Origin: a virus
DNA: 33,755 nucleotides
Strand: one strand, 5' to 3'
Virus record (IMG/VR): IMGVR_UViG_3300048930_000278
Coordinates: 1-33,755 of that record
Part shown: one piece after another, positions 1-6,302 of the stretch
Layout: every line of letters starts with the position of its first letter
Position numbering within the stretch: position 1 is the first letter of the stretch
Translations under genes and position numbers: made by a program
The notes under the pieces: model-generated
What the model saw: the letters and a program-made list of their open reading frames with translations, nothing else
Told to the model about the DNA's origin: nothing
Databases searched by the model: none

Positions 1-1
1 C

Positions 2-436
2 TGGGGTACAGTCATAACCATCTGTAATTACGATAAATATCAGATAAATGAAAACACTGGTAACCCACCAACTAACCCACGGGTAACCCACGGCCAACCC
101 ACGGGTAACCCAAATAAGAATGAAAGTAATACACTAAATAAAAATAAACCCCCCTTACCCCCCAAGGGGGGGACGGCTTCGCCGGGGGTTTTTAAAAAAA
201 ACGGGGGGAAGGGCGGCGCATCCGCGCCGGGGGGGGTGTTTGACATCGAGCACCATTTGTCGGACGATGACAGAGCGTCGGTAAAGCAGGCCGCACCGGG
301 GGCTGATATTCACTGGCTCATCACGGAGTACAACGCATCCGTGAACAGCAGCAAGCGAGATCGGCCCGCACGCCCCGCCGCGGCCTTCATCGGATGGTGC
401 AGGGTTTTTTATAAAAACAATAAACACAGGCTATGA
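2..436 (+). CDS. Phage replication initiator, C-terminal part (continues from 33476)
   Basis: This is the C-terminal part of a phage replication initiator (lambda O / replisome-organizer type role). The frame is open from the first bases, so the gene enters from the other end of the circular map. Joined to 33476-33755 through the shared 8 bases it gives 235 residues. Just after the joint is the segment ITICNYDKYQ, typical of phage replication proteins after their winged-helix domain. A low-complexity linker rich in N, P, T and then G, K, P follows. The last ~65 residues (from FDIEHHL) end in an AFIGWCRVFYK segment also typical of this family. The linker DNA carries an iteron-like array and homopolymer tracts, described separately. 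The stop overlaps the resolvase start (ATGA). A helicase loader is not evident, so loading of host helicase by this protein is inference. Confidence 0.8.
   Translation, partial: WGTVITICNYDKYQINENTGNPPTNPRVTHGQPTGNPNKNESNTLNKNKPPLPPKGGTASPGVFKKNGGKGGASAPGGVFDIEHHLSDDDRASVKQAAPGADIHWLITEYNASVNSSKRDRPARPAAAFIGWCRVFYKNNKHRL
57..149. repeat. Candidate replication origin: 11-bp iteron array plus AT-rich stretch
   Basis: TAACCCAC or a one-base variant starts at 61, 73, 84, 95 and 106, spaced 12, 11, 11 and 11 bp; the fuller unit is TAACCCACGGG. A further TAACCCAC lies at 33741-33748 and TAACCCGC at 33687-33694. Directly after the array, about 113-147 is almost pure A/T with scattered G/C, as expected of a DNA-unwinding element. 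The 11-bp period is not a multiple of three, so successive copies encode different peptides. The repeat is therefore probably kept for its DNA sequence, not for the protein. Iterons inside the initiator gene followed by an AT-rich segment is the known arrangement of lambda ori within O. That this is the origin is inference. Confidence 0.6.
145..238 (+). other. Homopolymer and G-tract cluster, possible G-quadruplex or attenuator
   Basis: C6, then C6, then G7, G5, A8, G6, G3 and G8 runs occur within about 90 bases of the replication gene linker. Five G-runs of three or more on the plus strand, separated by 2 to 18 bases, could fold as a G-quadruplex. The C-runs can instead pair with the first G-runs, and one G-run is followed by TTTTT, which looks like an intrinsic attenuator inside the coding region. 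The runs are also slippery for polymerases and ribosomes. Function is not established; the runs are directly visible. Confidence 0.4.
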
Positions 437-918
437 CCATGCAAGAAACCATCCGCCTTTTTCTGCCCGTCCCCGTCACCATCAACCAAGCATACAAAAA
501 CGCGGGCAAGAAAAGGACACTGACAGCCAATACCCGGCGATGGAAACAGGAGGCCATGTGGGCGCTGCACAATCGCGGCTTTGCCAAGCAGTACGCCGCC
601 GAGATAAACCGCAACAAAAAGCTGCGGGACAGCTGCATCACGCGTATCGGTGCCGCGATGAAAGTGTCGATATACGAACTCCGCAAGCAATTCGCGCAGG
701 AGTACGTGATAAATTACCGCTTCTGGTTTGGTGACGACCAGTTGCGGGATGTGGCGAACTTTGAAAAGGTGCTGACAGACTTCCTGTGCGAGAACGGCCT
801 GCTGGTCGATGACCAGTTTATTTGCGAGATGCACATGTACCGCATGGGAATAGACAGAATAAACCCGCGTGTTGAGATTGAAATTATTTCGCTTGACGGG
901 AAGGCAGCGGCGGGGTAA
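433..918 (+). CDS. rusA: RusA-family Holliday junction resolvase
   Basis: This is a RusA-type endonuclease that resolves Holliday junctions and branched replication DNA by paired cuts in the cytoplasm. It has the family's N-terminal PVPVTINQAYK segment with a following R..T pattern. It also has the acidic metal-binding region RDVANFEKVLTDFL...LLVDDQFI, whose Asp residues match the catalytic D..N.K..D...DD arrangement, and a C-terminal NPRVEIEI strand. At 161 residues it is longer than E. coli RusA (120), with extra sequence between the first strand and the catalytic segment. Its ATG overlaps the upstream stop (ATGA), so it is translated with the initiator. An alternative ATG lies at 439. It probably prepares branched DNA for packaging together with the RecT/exonuclease operon. 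Confidence 0.85.
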   Translation: MTMQETIRLFLPVPVTINQAYKNAGKKRTLTANTRRWKQEAMWALHNRGFAKQYAAEINRNKKLRDSCITRIGAAMKVSIYELRKQFAQEYVINYRFWFGDDQLRDVANFEKVLTDFLCENGLLVDDQFICEMHMYRMGIDRINPRVEIEIISLDGKAAAG

Positions 919-961
919 AACAAAATCACAAGGCACTAAACACTCATGCAAGGAGAGCGAT

Positions 962-1123
962 ATGGACGACAAATACACCCTCAACGAGCTGTCAATCTAC
1001 GAAACTTCATCTGGCCGCATGGTCTGCACGGCTATTGCCGTAGCTGGACAGTACGCGCAGCAGGCCGATGAGATGGCCCGGATCTGTCTTTTTCTGAACG
1101 AAGACGCGCGGAGTAACCAATGA
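962..1123 (+). CDS. Small hypothetical protein (53 aa)
   Basis: This is a 53-residue protein that I do not recognise. The start was chosen at the ATG 8 bases after a good ribosome-binding site (AAGGAGAG at about 950-957), not at upstream non-ATG codons in the same frame. There is no membrane segment or cysteine cluster. The C-terminal half (GQYAQQADEMARICLFLNEDAR) looks helical. Its stop overlaps the next gene's start (ATGA), so the two are probably co-translated. It sits in the early region between the resolvase and the repeat protein. Confidence 0.6.
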   Translation: MDDKYTLNELSIYETSSGRMVCTAIAVAGQYAQQADEMARICLFLNEDARSNQ

Positions 1124-1317
1124 AACATTGGAAACTGTTCTTGAACATGGCGGTGCTTATCGTGCTACCTCTGGCGATGTGCCATGCCGCTGTGATTGGC
1201 ATGGAGCGTGAAGGCAAACGCCAGGAAATCCAGACGCAGCACGATTGCCAGCACTATGGGGCAGCCATGAACAACTGGGCGCGCCAAAACAAACTCACTC
1301 CGCCCTGTGCGGAATAA
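1120..1317 (+). CDS. Small membrane-anchored or exported protein (65 aa)
   Basis: MKHWK is followed by a hydrophobic stretch (LFLNMAVLIVLPLAMCHAAVIG, about residues 6-27), either a signal peptide or an N-terminal anchor. The remaining ~38 residues are polar and contain two cysteines (HDCQHY and PPCAE), which could form a disulfide in the periplasm. A small periplasmic or inner-membrane protein is likely. The start overlaps the previous stop by four bases. Family unknown. Phage early proteins of this shape sometimes act in exclusion, but nothing here proves that. Confidence 0.6.
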   Translation: MKHWKLFLNMAVLIVLPLAMCHAAVIGMEREGKRQEIQTQHDCQHYGAAMNNWARQNKLTPPCAE

Positions 1318-1332
1318 CACAAGGAGATAATC

Positions 1333-2076
1333 ATGAAGCTCGACACAAAATTCCTCGATCAGAAAAAAATTCAATACACCGTTACCGAAGAAGGCGCGAT
1401 AAAGGTGGGCGGCTACCTCGACCTGCGAGGCACAGGGATCACGGCGCTGCCGGAGAACCTGACGGTGGGCGGCTACCTCGACCTGCAAGGCACAGGGATC
1501 ACGGCGCTGCCGGAGAACCTGACGGTGGGCGGCTACCTCGACCTGCAAGGCACAGGGATCACGGCGCTGCCGGAGAACCTGACGGTGGGCGGCTACCTCT
1601 ACCTGCAAGGCACAGGGATCACGGAAAAGAAATATTCAATGGATGTTTCCCTTTCTCTTAGTGTCAAAAAGATCACCAATGCCGACGGCATCTGGGGCCG
1701 TGTTCTCTCGAAAAAGGGCAATCTGTCAAAGATAAAGATTTTCGGGCGCAAGGAAGTTTCATTCCTTGCATCATCTGATGATGGCGAAGTCCATGCCCAC
1801 GGCAAGACCGCTGCCGAAGCTGTGGCGGAATTGGCTTTTAAGATGGCGGATAAAGGCGACCTGTCTGATTTGGCCGACATGCCTATGGATACGGTCAAGA
1901 CTGCCCATGAATGGGGTTTTGTCTATCGCCGGGCCACGGGTGCCTGCAAGTTGGGCACGGAGAATTTTATGTCCGCTCGGGTCAAAAAGGATACCTATAC
2001 GCTGGCCGAGATTATCGAGGAAACCAAGGGCGCGTTTGGCCATGACCAGTTTAAATCCGTGGTAGGTGCAGCATGA
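1333..2076 (+). CDS. Leucine-rich-repeat-like protein with near-identical 20-aa repeats
   Basis: This is a 247-residue protein with a strong RBS (AAGGAGA, about 1321-1327) before its ATG. Residues ~24-97 hold four copies, the last partial, of a 20-residue unit GGYLDLQGTGITALPENLTV. It is an L.L...I..LP..L pattern typical of leucine-rich repeats in phage and bacterial proteins. The C-terminal ~150 residues form a different, non-repetitive domain (beginning MDVSLSLSVKKITNADGIWG). Repeats of this kind make curved solenoids that bind other proteins, so a protein-interaction role (host factor or antidefence) is inference. The near identity of the units at DNA level suggests recent amplification. 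Its stop overlaps the next start (ATGA). Confidence 0.75.
   Translation: MKLDTKFLDQKKIQYTVTEEGAIKVGGYLDLRGTGITALPENLTVGGYLDLQGTGITALPENLTVGGYLDLQGTGITALPENLTVGGYLYLQGTGITEKKYSMDVSLSLSVKKITNADGIWGRVLSKKGNLSKIKIFGRKEVSFLASSDDGEVHAHGKTAAEAVAELAFKMADKGDLSDLADMPMDTVKTAHEWGFVYRRATGACKLGTENFMSARVKKDTYTLAEIIEETKGAFGHDQFKSVVGAA
1404..1624 (+). repeat. 60-bp tandem repeat, about 3.7 copies
   Basis: The units start at 1404, 1464, 1524 and 1584 (the last one partial, 41 bp). The period is exactly 60 bp and the copies differ at only a few positions, for example CGAGG/CAAGG and CTCGAC/CTCTAC. It is in frame with the LRR-like gene and encodes its 20-residue unit. Copy number could vary between related phages by slippage or recombination. 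Confidence 0.95.
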
Positions 2077-2360
2077 ACACCACCACGCAATTCGACGGTG
2101 CCGATTATAACCATGTCCGCGACCACGCGCGTCTGTCCGGCCAGATCGCGGAAATCTTCGCGCTTATGCGGGACGGCGCCTGGCGGACCCTGTCAGACAT
2201 ATCCGCCCTTACAGGCCATCCAGAGGCCAGCGTATCGGCCCAGCTTCGCAATCTGCGTAAACCACGGTTTGGCGGGCATTGTGTGGAGAAGGTCTACATA
2301 GACGCTGGGCTGTACAGATACAGGATTGCTGCGAAAAATAAGGAGGCGTGCCGTGGATGA
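2073..2360 (+). CDS. Winged-helix DNA-binding protein (95 aa)
   Basis: The sequence has a clear helix-turn-helix/winged-helix pattern: AEIFALMRDGAWRTLSDISALTGHPEASVSAQLRNLRKPRFGGHCVEKVY. The section SDISALTGHPEASVSAQLRNLRK fits the recognition helix of a MarR/ArsR-like small winged helix, and the end GLYRYRI fits the wing strand. Similar small phage proteins sit in early regions near recombination genes. It is probably a phage transcription regulator or a DNA-binding accessory to replication. It overlaps the LRR-like gene by four bases (ATGA). Confidence 0.7.
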   Translation: MNTTTQFDGADYNHVRDHARLSGQIAEIFALMRDGAWRTLSDISALTGHPEASVSAQLRNLRKPRFGGHCVEKVYIDAGLYRYRIAAKNKEACRG

Positions 2361-2607
2361 TGAAAAAAGACAGGACGTGGCCCGTAAGATCAGCATTGAA
2401 ACATTCCGTTTCGTTGGTGATTACTATGAAAAGAAGATCAGCAGGCTGAAAGACAAGGCCCCGGCGCAGTTTGTTTACATGGCTATGCTGGGCGGTACGA
2501 TTGCGGCGGTGGTGTCGATCATCGAAGCCATCGAGAAAAGCAACCCGCAGCTATCCGGTGCCCTTCGCGCCGACATAGCGGCCAAGGTGATGGGGACTGT
2601 ACAATGA
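2353..2607 (+). CDS. Hypothetical protein with one membrane segment (84 aa)
   Basis: The GTG start at 2353 was chosen because AGGAGG (2341-2346) lies seven bases before it. The longer in-frame extension from 2326 lies before that site. The N-terminal half is charged and helical (DDEKRQDVARKISIETFRF, then KKISRLKDK). A hydrophobic stretch (FVYMAMLGGTIAAVVSIIEAI) follows, probably a single membrane segment. It overlaps the upstream winged-helix gene by 8 bases and the next gene by 4. Function unknown. Confidence 0.6.
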   Translation: MDDEKRQDVARKISIETFRFVGDYYEKKISRLKDKAPAQFVYMAMLGGTIAAVVSIIEAIEKSNPQLSGALRADIAAKVMGTVQ

Positions 2608-3023
2608 TCCCCGACATCAACACCCTTATGGCCCAGGCAGTCAACCGCCACCGCGCCCGTGAACACCGTCTGTCCTTTTACGCTGGCTGTGTTGTGGGCG
2701 GGCTTCTTATGCTTTTTGCCACGAAGGCAATGGCAGCCGATCACGACGCCAGCGCAACCATGAATATCGGCGCCCGTATAATACAGTGCGGCACCCGTTA
2801 CGAAGCCCTTGGACAGTGCAAGACTGGTGTTGACGCTTGCTGTGTCTTTGCAGACAGCAGCCTAAACGAGATCGAGCCAGCGGTAGGCGTTCTATCCCCT
2901 GAAATGGTGCTTCGCACGTTGGAGCAGGCAGAACAAAACCGTCTGTATCCCGATATCGACATGCACGGGACTGAAGCGACAGTCGAAGAAACGGATGAGG
3001 GGTTTACGGTTAATTTTGAATAA
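2604..3023 (+). CDS. Type II-like membrane or exported protein with cysteines (139 aa)
   Basis: After ~22 polar residues comes a hydrophobic segment (FYAGCVVGGLLMLFATKAMA, about residues 25-44) ending in AMA-AD, which resembles a signal-peptidase cleavage site. The rest is acidic and contains a Cys-rich patch (IIQCGTRYEALGQCKTGVDACCVFAD) that could be disulfide-bonded in the periplasm. Export to the periplasm or inner-membrane anchoring is likely. The ATG overlaps the previous stop. I do not recognise the family. Confidence 0.6.
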   Translation: MIPDINTLMAQAVNRHRAREHRLSFYAGCVVGGLLMLFATKAMAADHDASATMNIGARIIQCGTRYEALGQCKTGVDACCVFADSSLNEIEPAVGVLSPEMVLRTLEQAEQNRLYPDIDMHGTEATVEETDEGFTVNFE

Positions 3024-3050
3024 TACTTACGGCCCCCAGCGTGGAAAGAC

Positions 3051-3179
3051 ATGCTAGGGAGGGATACCGGGCCTTTCGACCGTCCTACTTGGCTTAAATG
3101 CCCGGTGTTTGTCGAAGGCAGTAACGGGGAAGAACCGTACGGGGCCACCAGTTTACAACAACTACGAAGGAGCAAATAG
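3051..3179 (+). CDS. Possible small ORF (42 aa)
   Basis: A 42-residue frame (MLGRDTGPFDRPTWLKCPVF...) fills the 159-base gap between two genes and ends just before the next start. It is in the same frame as the upstream gene, directly after that gene's TAA; without the stop the frame would read on. No convincing RBS precedes the ATG. It may be a small gene, a remnant of a longer upstream protein, or chance. Confidence 0.3.
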   Translation: MLGRDTGPFDRPTWLKCPVFVEGSNGEEPYGATSLQQLRRSK

Positions 3180-3182
3180 AAG

Positions 3183-3401
3183 ATGATGAGTGGTTTTGGG
3201 TTTTACGTTCTTGGCTGGTTTTTAGTTGCCGGTCTTATTTTAACGCCGGTAGTAGTTGTCACATACTACGCCGATAAACATTCCTGCCATGTGAAAACGC
3301 AGGATATTGGTGATTACGACTATTCACTGTTCGCTGGGTGCCTAGTGCGCCCCAAAGGTACGGATGCTTTTATCCCCCTGGCAAACTACCGTGTTTTGTA
3401 A
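3183..3401 (+). CDS. Small membrane protein (72 aa)
   Basis: The first ~30 residues are hydrophobic and aromatic (FGFYVLGWFLVAGLILTPVVVVTYYA), one membrane segment. About 40 residues follow with cysteines in KHSCHV and FAGCLV. GAAGGAG at 3167-3173 lies upstream of paired ATGs (3183 and 3186); the spacing to the first fits. Function unknown; it begins the run of small early genes. Confidence 0.6.
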   Translation: MMSGFGFYVLGWFLVAGLILTPVVVVTYYADKHSCHVKTQDIGDYDYSLFAGCLVRPKGTDAFIPLANYRVL

Positions 3402-3432
3402 CCCGCCCCCGTGGCAGAGATAGGAGATTGAG

Positions 3433-3600
3433 ATGAACTTGTTCGTAGAAACAGAAAAAGGAGAAATAGAAATCGGTGGCAAAACGTTTATCCGCGTTGA
3501 GAACGGCTGTTTGCTTATCTTTGGCTCGACCGGGCAGATGGATACAGCCTTCGCACCGGGATCGTGGAAAAAGGCTGAGTATAAGGATGAAGCACAATGA
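3433..3600 (+). CDS. Small hypothetical protein (55 aa)
   Basis: A 55-residue frame beginning MNLFVETEKGEIEIGGKTF, preceded by TAGGAGA (3421-3427) six bases before the ATG. It has alternating hydrophobic/polar residues suggesting a small beta-rich fold, ending in a polar tail. The stop overlaps the next start (ATGA), which supports real translation. Not recognised. Confidence 0.55.
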   Translation: MNLFVETEKGEIEIGGKTFIRVENGCLLIFGSTGQMDTAFAPGSWKKAEYKDEAQ

Positions 3601-3737
3601 CCCGCACCGAACAATTAAAGCAGCTATGCGAGAAGGCGACGCTATCGTACAGCGATTTACAGGCCCTTGATTGCTTGCCTGAACTTATCGCGCTGTGTGA
3701 GCAGATGGCGGGGAGGTGGGGTGATGGAACTACATAA
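3597..3737 (+). CDS. Small hypothetical protein (46 aa)
   Basis: MTRTEQLKQLCEKATLSYSD begins a 46-residue helical protein with two cysteines in its second half (LDCLPELIALCEQ). It starts inside the previous stop (ATGA) and its end overlaps the next gene by 14 bases, so it depends on coupled translation. Function unknown. Confidence 0.5.
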   Translation: MTRTEQLKQLCEKATLSYSDLQALDCLPELIALCEQMAGRWGDGTT

Positions 3738-3924
3738 ACCGCAGATTTTTACAGATGGCGGCCCGTGGGCAAAACATGACCACGCTTGTTCTATCTGCCA
3801 CGAAAAGAAGTCGGTGCTGGTTCTTAACACCGGACACTTTCAGCCGTGTTGGGACTGCCAGAAAACAGGTTTTCGCACCGTCAAAATTCCGAAACTAATC
3901 AGGAGATTTTTCAAATGTCACTGA
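3724..3924 (+). CDS. Small zinc-ribbon protein (66 aa)
   Basis: Two CxxC pairs, CSIC and CWDC (about residues 22-25 and 42-45), separated by ~16 residues make a zinc ribbon, flanked by basic residues at the C-terminus (KIPKLIRRFFKCH). Such small phage proteins often bind nucleic acid or a host polymerase, but the target is not visible. An in-frame GTG at 3721 is an alternative start. It overlaps the genes on both sides. Confidence 0.6.
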   Translation: MELHKPQIFTDGGPWAKHDHACSICHEKKSVLVLNTGHFQPCWDCQKTGFRTVKIPKLIRRFFKCH

Positions 3925-4502
3925 CCACCCCCAACGGCGACGAGTTGTTGCTGGACCTTACGCGCCGAGCGATCTTTAGACTGGAGCGGTGGCTGGAACC
4001 GTGCCCTGACGGTTTACCCGCGCCTGAATTTCTGACGCCAGACGAAGCGCAGAAGGTTCTGGATATTTTGCGCCGCCATGACGACACCCGCGCCCTCGCC
4101 CTATCCGCCACCGTGGGCGGCGAGCGGGAGGTAATGGTTGCCGCAGCGGCAGCACTTAAAAAGGCCGCTGAAACCTTCGATTACTATGCATATCTTCACC
4201 AGAAGAAGGGTACAGAGGACGGACAAGAGAAGATGCGCAAGAACATGGTGCACGCTGCCGATGCATGGAACGCATATCACGCTATCGAACGCACCCTCGC
4301 CACCCCGCCAGCCGCGCCTGATAGCGCATGGAAGGGCATAGCCGAGGGACACGCTTTAGTCATAGCGCAACTTGAAAGGCGTATTGCCGAACTGGAAGCC
4401 GCGCCGAGTGATGGTATTACGGAGCATGACATTTACGCGCCGGGTGAGTTTGAAAAAGAATGGAGCAAGCCAGCCGTGCCAGCGAAGAAAGAGGGGGGTT
4501 AG
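3915..4502 (+). CDS. Hypothetical alpha-helical early protein (195 aa)
   Basis: The ATG at 3915 follows AGGAGA (3901-3906) at good spacing, so I chose it over upstream in-frame codons. The N-terminal ~55 residues have a LTPDEAQKVLDILRR segment; the middle is Ala-rich and helical (MVAAAAALKKAAETFDYYAYLHQKK). A C-terminal short coiled coil (ALVIAQLERRIAELEAAP) suggests oligomerisation. No catalytic motif seen. It is the largest of the small-gene run, and its stop is followed at once by a tiny membrane ORF. Confidence 0.6.
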   Translation: MSLTTPNGDELLLDLTRRAIFRLERWLEPCPDGLPAPEFLTPDEAQKVLDILRRHDDTRALALSATVGGEREVMVAAAAALKKAAETFDYYAYLHQKKGTEDGQEKMRKNMVHAADAWNAYHAIERTLATPPAAPDSAWKGIAEGHALVIAQLERRIAELEAAPSDGITEHDIYAPGEFEKEWSKPAVPAKKEGG

Positions 4503-4574
4503 ATGTGGACAGATGTAATAATCAAGGGTGCAATTCTGGCAATGACAATCTGGTATATAGGACAAATATTATGA
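4503..4574 (+). CDS. Tiny membrane peptide (23 aa)
   Basis: The frame encodes MWTDVIIKGAILAMTIWYIG plus QIL, nearly all hydrophobic. It starts directly after the previous stop and ends overlapping the next ATG by four bases (ATGA). Purine-rich AAAGAGGGGG upstream (about 4488-4498) can serve as RBS. The overlap and membrane-like composition support a real micro-protein inserted in the inner membrane. The function cannot be read. Confidence 0.45.
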   Translation: MWTDVIIKGAILAMTIWYIGQIL

Positions 4575-4948
4575 CCCCCGCAAAACGCGCAAAGGCTGCG
4601 CTGGATGGTATTGATGTATCGCATGAGCCAACGACAAGCCTTACAGGACAGGCATATAGAGACTTACGCGATGACCTTTTACTCGATTGGATAGAACGTA
4701 ACCATGAACTGGTCCGCGAAGCCCTCGAACAGATGGCGGATTCACAAGAGTATGAGAAGCGAGTAAAAGAAGCCCGGCAGTTTGCTTTCCGGTATGGCTG
4801 TATAGATGGAGCGCACCACAAAATGTGGACCATTGACCAGATCGTCAGGATTTTATCAGGAAGTGAGTATGAGGAGTTAGTTTTAGAAAACTGCGCTGGC
4901 GCAGATGGCCCGAATACTTACTCATGGGACGAAGGGATCGCGCCATGA
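4571..4948 (+). CDS. Hypothetical protein (125 aa)
   Basis: This is a charged, helical 125-residue protein. The ATG at 4571 was chosen because it overlaps the preceding micro-ORF stop; the frame extends upstream without a better start. The acidic C-terminus (EEL..ENCAGADGPNTYSWDEG) has a single cysteine. I do not recognise a family. It ends in another ATGA overlap. Confidence 0.55.
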   Translation: MTPAKRAKAALDGIDVSHEPTTSLTGQAYRDLRDDLLLDWIERNHELVREALEQMADSQEYEKRVKEARQFAFRYGCIDGAHHKMWTIDQIVRILSGSEYEELVLENCAGADGPNTYSWDEGIAP

Positions 4949-4989
4949 TAGCCGCGCAAGAAAGCAGCAGCGAAGGGGGTGGGGAGTGA
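4945..4989 (+). CDS. Possible 14-aa leader peptide
   Basis: MIAAQESSSEGGGE begins in the previous stop (ATGA) and its own stop overlaps the next gene's GTG (GTGA). The two couplings suggest it may be translated mainly to deliver ribosomes to 4986. The peptide itself has no recognisable feature, and it could be chance. Confidence 0.25.
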   Translation: MIAAQESSSEGGGE

Positions 4990-5171
4990 GAACAGGACTA
5001 TACAGAGTTAGACGCGGGCTGTTTGGAAAGTGCGTTCTGCAAGCGCAATTTGATGGCCCTGCGCTTATAGGCGGGCAAGTAGATTCTTCTATCCGTGTTC
5101 TGTACTGGACCGATGTTAAGTATGATACTGCGCCGATATGCTTGAAGGAGTGGAAAAACAATGACCAATAA
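4986..5171 (+). CDS. Small basic hypothetical protein (61 aa)
   Basis: The GTG start at 4986 (MRTGLYRVRRGLFGKCVLQ) follows the purine-rich AAGGGGGTGGGG, so I took it over the upstream TTG/CTG codons. The protein reads like a small beta-rich protein (KCVLQAQF, IRVLYWTDVKYD). Similar R-x-R-x2-L-LQ proteins occur in early regions of many phages, function unknown. It overlaps the next gene by 11 bases. Confidence 0.5.
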   Translation: MRTGLYRVRRGLFGKCVLQAQFDGPALIGGQVDSSIRVLYWTDVKYDTAPICLKEWKNNDQ

Positions 5172-5460
5172 CAACCCGCCGATGCCGGAACGGATAAACG
5201 TGTGCCGCGTTGATGACCCTAAATATTTACTAGGGACTGAATACCGTCATGTTTTCGGCGACACCGAGTATGTCAGATCAGACCTCTCACGCCCACGCCT
5301 GACGGATGATGAGGTGGAGGCCCTGAATAAAGAAGTAATAGAAACGATGGGAGATACAGAAGGTCCGCACTTTGAAATGCGCGGTGGGGTGGTGACCGTA
5401 TATCCTGAGCGTATTGTTCTGGCTACAATCAAATATTTGCGCCAACGGGGGATTATATGA
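5161..5460 (+). CDS. Hypothetical protein (99 aa)
   Basis: This is an acidic 99-residue protein with an ATG after AAGGAG (5145-5150). A helical segment (LTDDEVEALNKEVIETM) is followed by a beta-like stretch (GGVVTVYPERIVLATIKYL). No motif is recognised. It is the last gene before terminase; the 27-base gap that follows has no obvious terminator, so early and packaging genes may share a transcript. Confidence 0.55.
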   Translation: MTNNNPPMPERINVCRVDDPKYLLGTEYRHVFGDTEYVRSDLSRPRLTDDEVEALNKEVIETMGDTEGPHFEMRGGVVTVYPERIVLATIKYLRQRGII

Positions 5461-5487
5461 AACGCCATATTGTGATATCATAGCGCC

Positions 5488-6093
5488 ATGACAAAAAAGA
5501 AGGACACCACCAGGAACAGCAAGCCCGCACCGGCTAAGGAGATCCACGCCCCGGCCTTCCCACAGTTCGAGGGTATGGGCATGACCGTCCTGCAACAGAA
5601 GTTTGTTATGGCATACTGCCGCCCGGATGTGGGCTTCAATGGCACAAGGGCCTATATCGAAGCCGCCGAAATGGACGAGATCGAGGACTACATGACCGCC
5701 GCGCAAAGCGCGTCCCGTCTGTTGAAGAATGTCAAAATTCAGCAAGCAATTTCCATAGAGATCGGGCGGTTCGCAAAAAACCATGACGCGCTGGCCGAGG
5801 CGGTGCTGAAATCATGGGCAGTCACAGCCTTTGCCGACGTGTTCGATGTCATAGCCGTCGAGGGTCCGTTTGTAGTCCTGCGGTCGGTCGACGATATACC
5901 GCCCCACCTGCGGACGATGGTGCAGAGCGTCGAGAACACGGCCATGGGCATCAAGGTCAAGTTTTGTGACCGGGACAAGGCCAAGGAGAATATTGCGCGC
6001 GCGCTGGGTATGTTCACAGAAACGACCCGCACCGTGGGCGAGAGTTATGAAACGCTGGTTGAGCGGCTGGCAAAGCAGGAGGAAAAGGCATGA
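5488..6093 (+). CDS. terS: Terminase small subunit
   Basis: The small terminase recognises viral DNA and recruits the large subunit for packaging. The section MTVLQQKFVMAYCR...NGTRAYIEAA...AAQSASRLLKNVKIQQAISIEI (about residues 30-92) follows the terminase_2-type helix-turn-helix pattern, in which such proteins bind the pac or cos site and assemble as rings. A C-terminal half of mixed helices follows, ending in charged residues. The length of 201 is in the usual range. It overlaps the next small gene by four bases (ATGA) and lies two genes upstream of the large subunit, the usual order. Confidence 0.8.
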   Translation: MTKKKDTTRNSKPAPAKEIHAPAFPQFEGMGMTVLQQKFVMAYCRPDVGFNGTRAYIEAAEMDEIEDYMTAAQSASRLLKNVKIQQAISIEIGRFAKNHDALAEAVLKSWAVTAFADVFDVIAVEGPFVVLRSVDDIPPHLRTMVQSVENTAMGIKVKFCDRDKAKENIARALGMFTETTRTVGESYETLVERLAKQEEKA

Positions 6094-6302
6094 GATTGAA
6101 AAACGTGAAGCTCCGACGGTTTCTGGATAAGTGGAAATGGCCGCTGGTGACGCGGGGCCGCTACCAGACCCTCAAGGACAACATGCAGGCCGAGCTGGAT
6201 CATGCCAGCCGCACCATCGCCGCGCTGAATGCAGCCCTGCTGGAAGCCCGCAAGAACGACCACCGCGACCCGGAAACCGGACGGTTTGAGAAAGCCCCGT
6301 GA
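6090..6302 (+). CDS. Small basic coiled-coil-like protein (70 aa)
   Basis: It starts in the small-terminase stop (ATGA) and ends inside the large-terminase start (GTGA). The N-terminus is strongly basic (MRLKNVKLRRFLDKWKW), then a helical stretch (LKDNMQAELDHASRTIAALNAALLEARK) and a polar end (DPETGRFEKAP). Its position between the terminase subunits suggests a packaging accessory, but I cannot name a family. Confidence 0.6.
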   Translation: MRLKNVKLRRFLDKWKWPLVTRGRYQTLKDNMQAELDHASRTIAALNAALLEARKNDHRDPETGRFEKAP

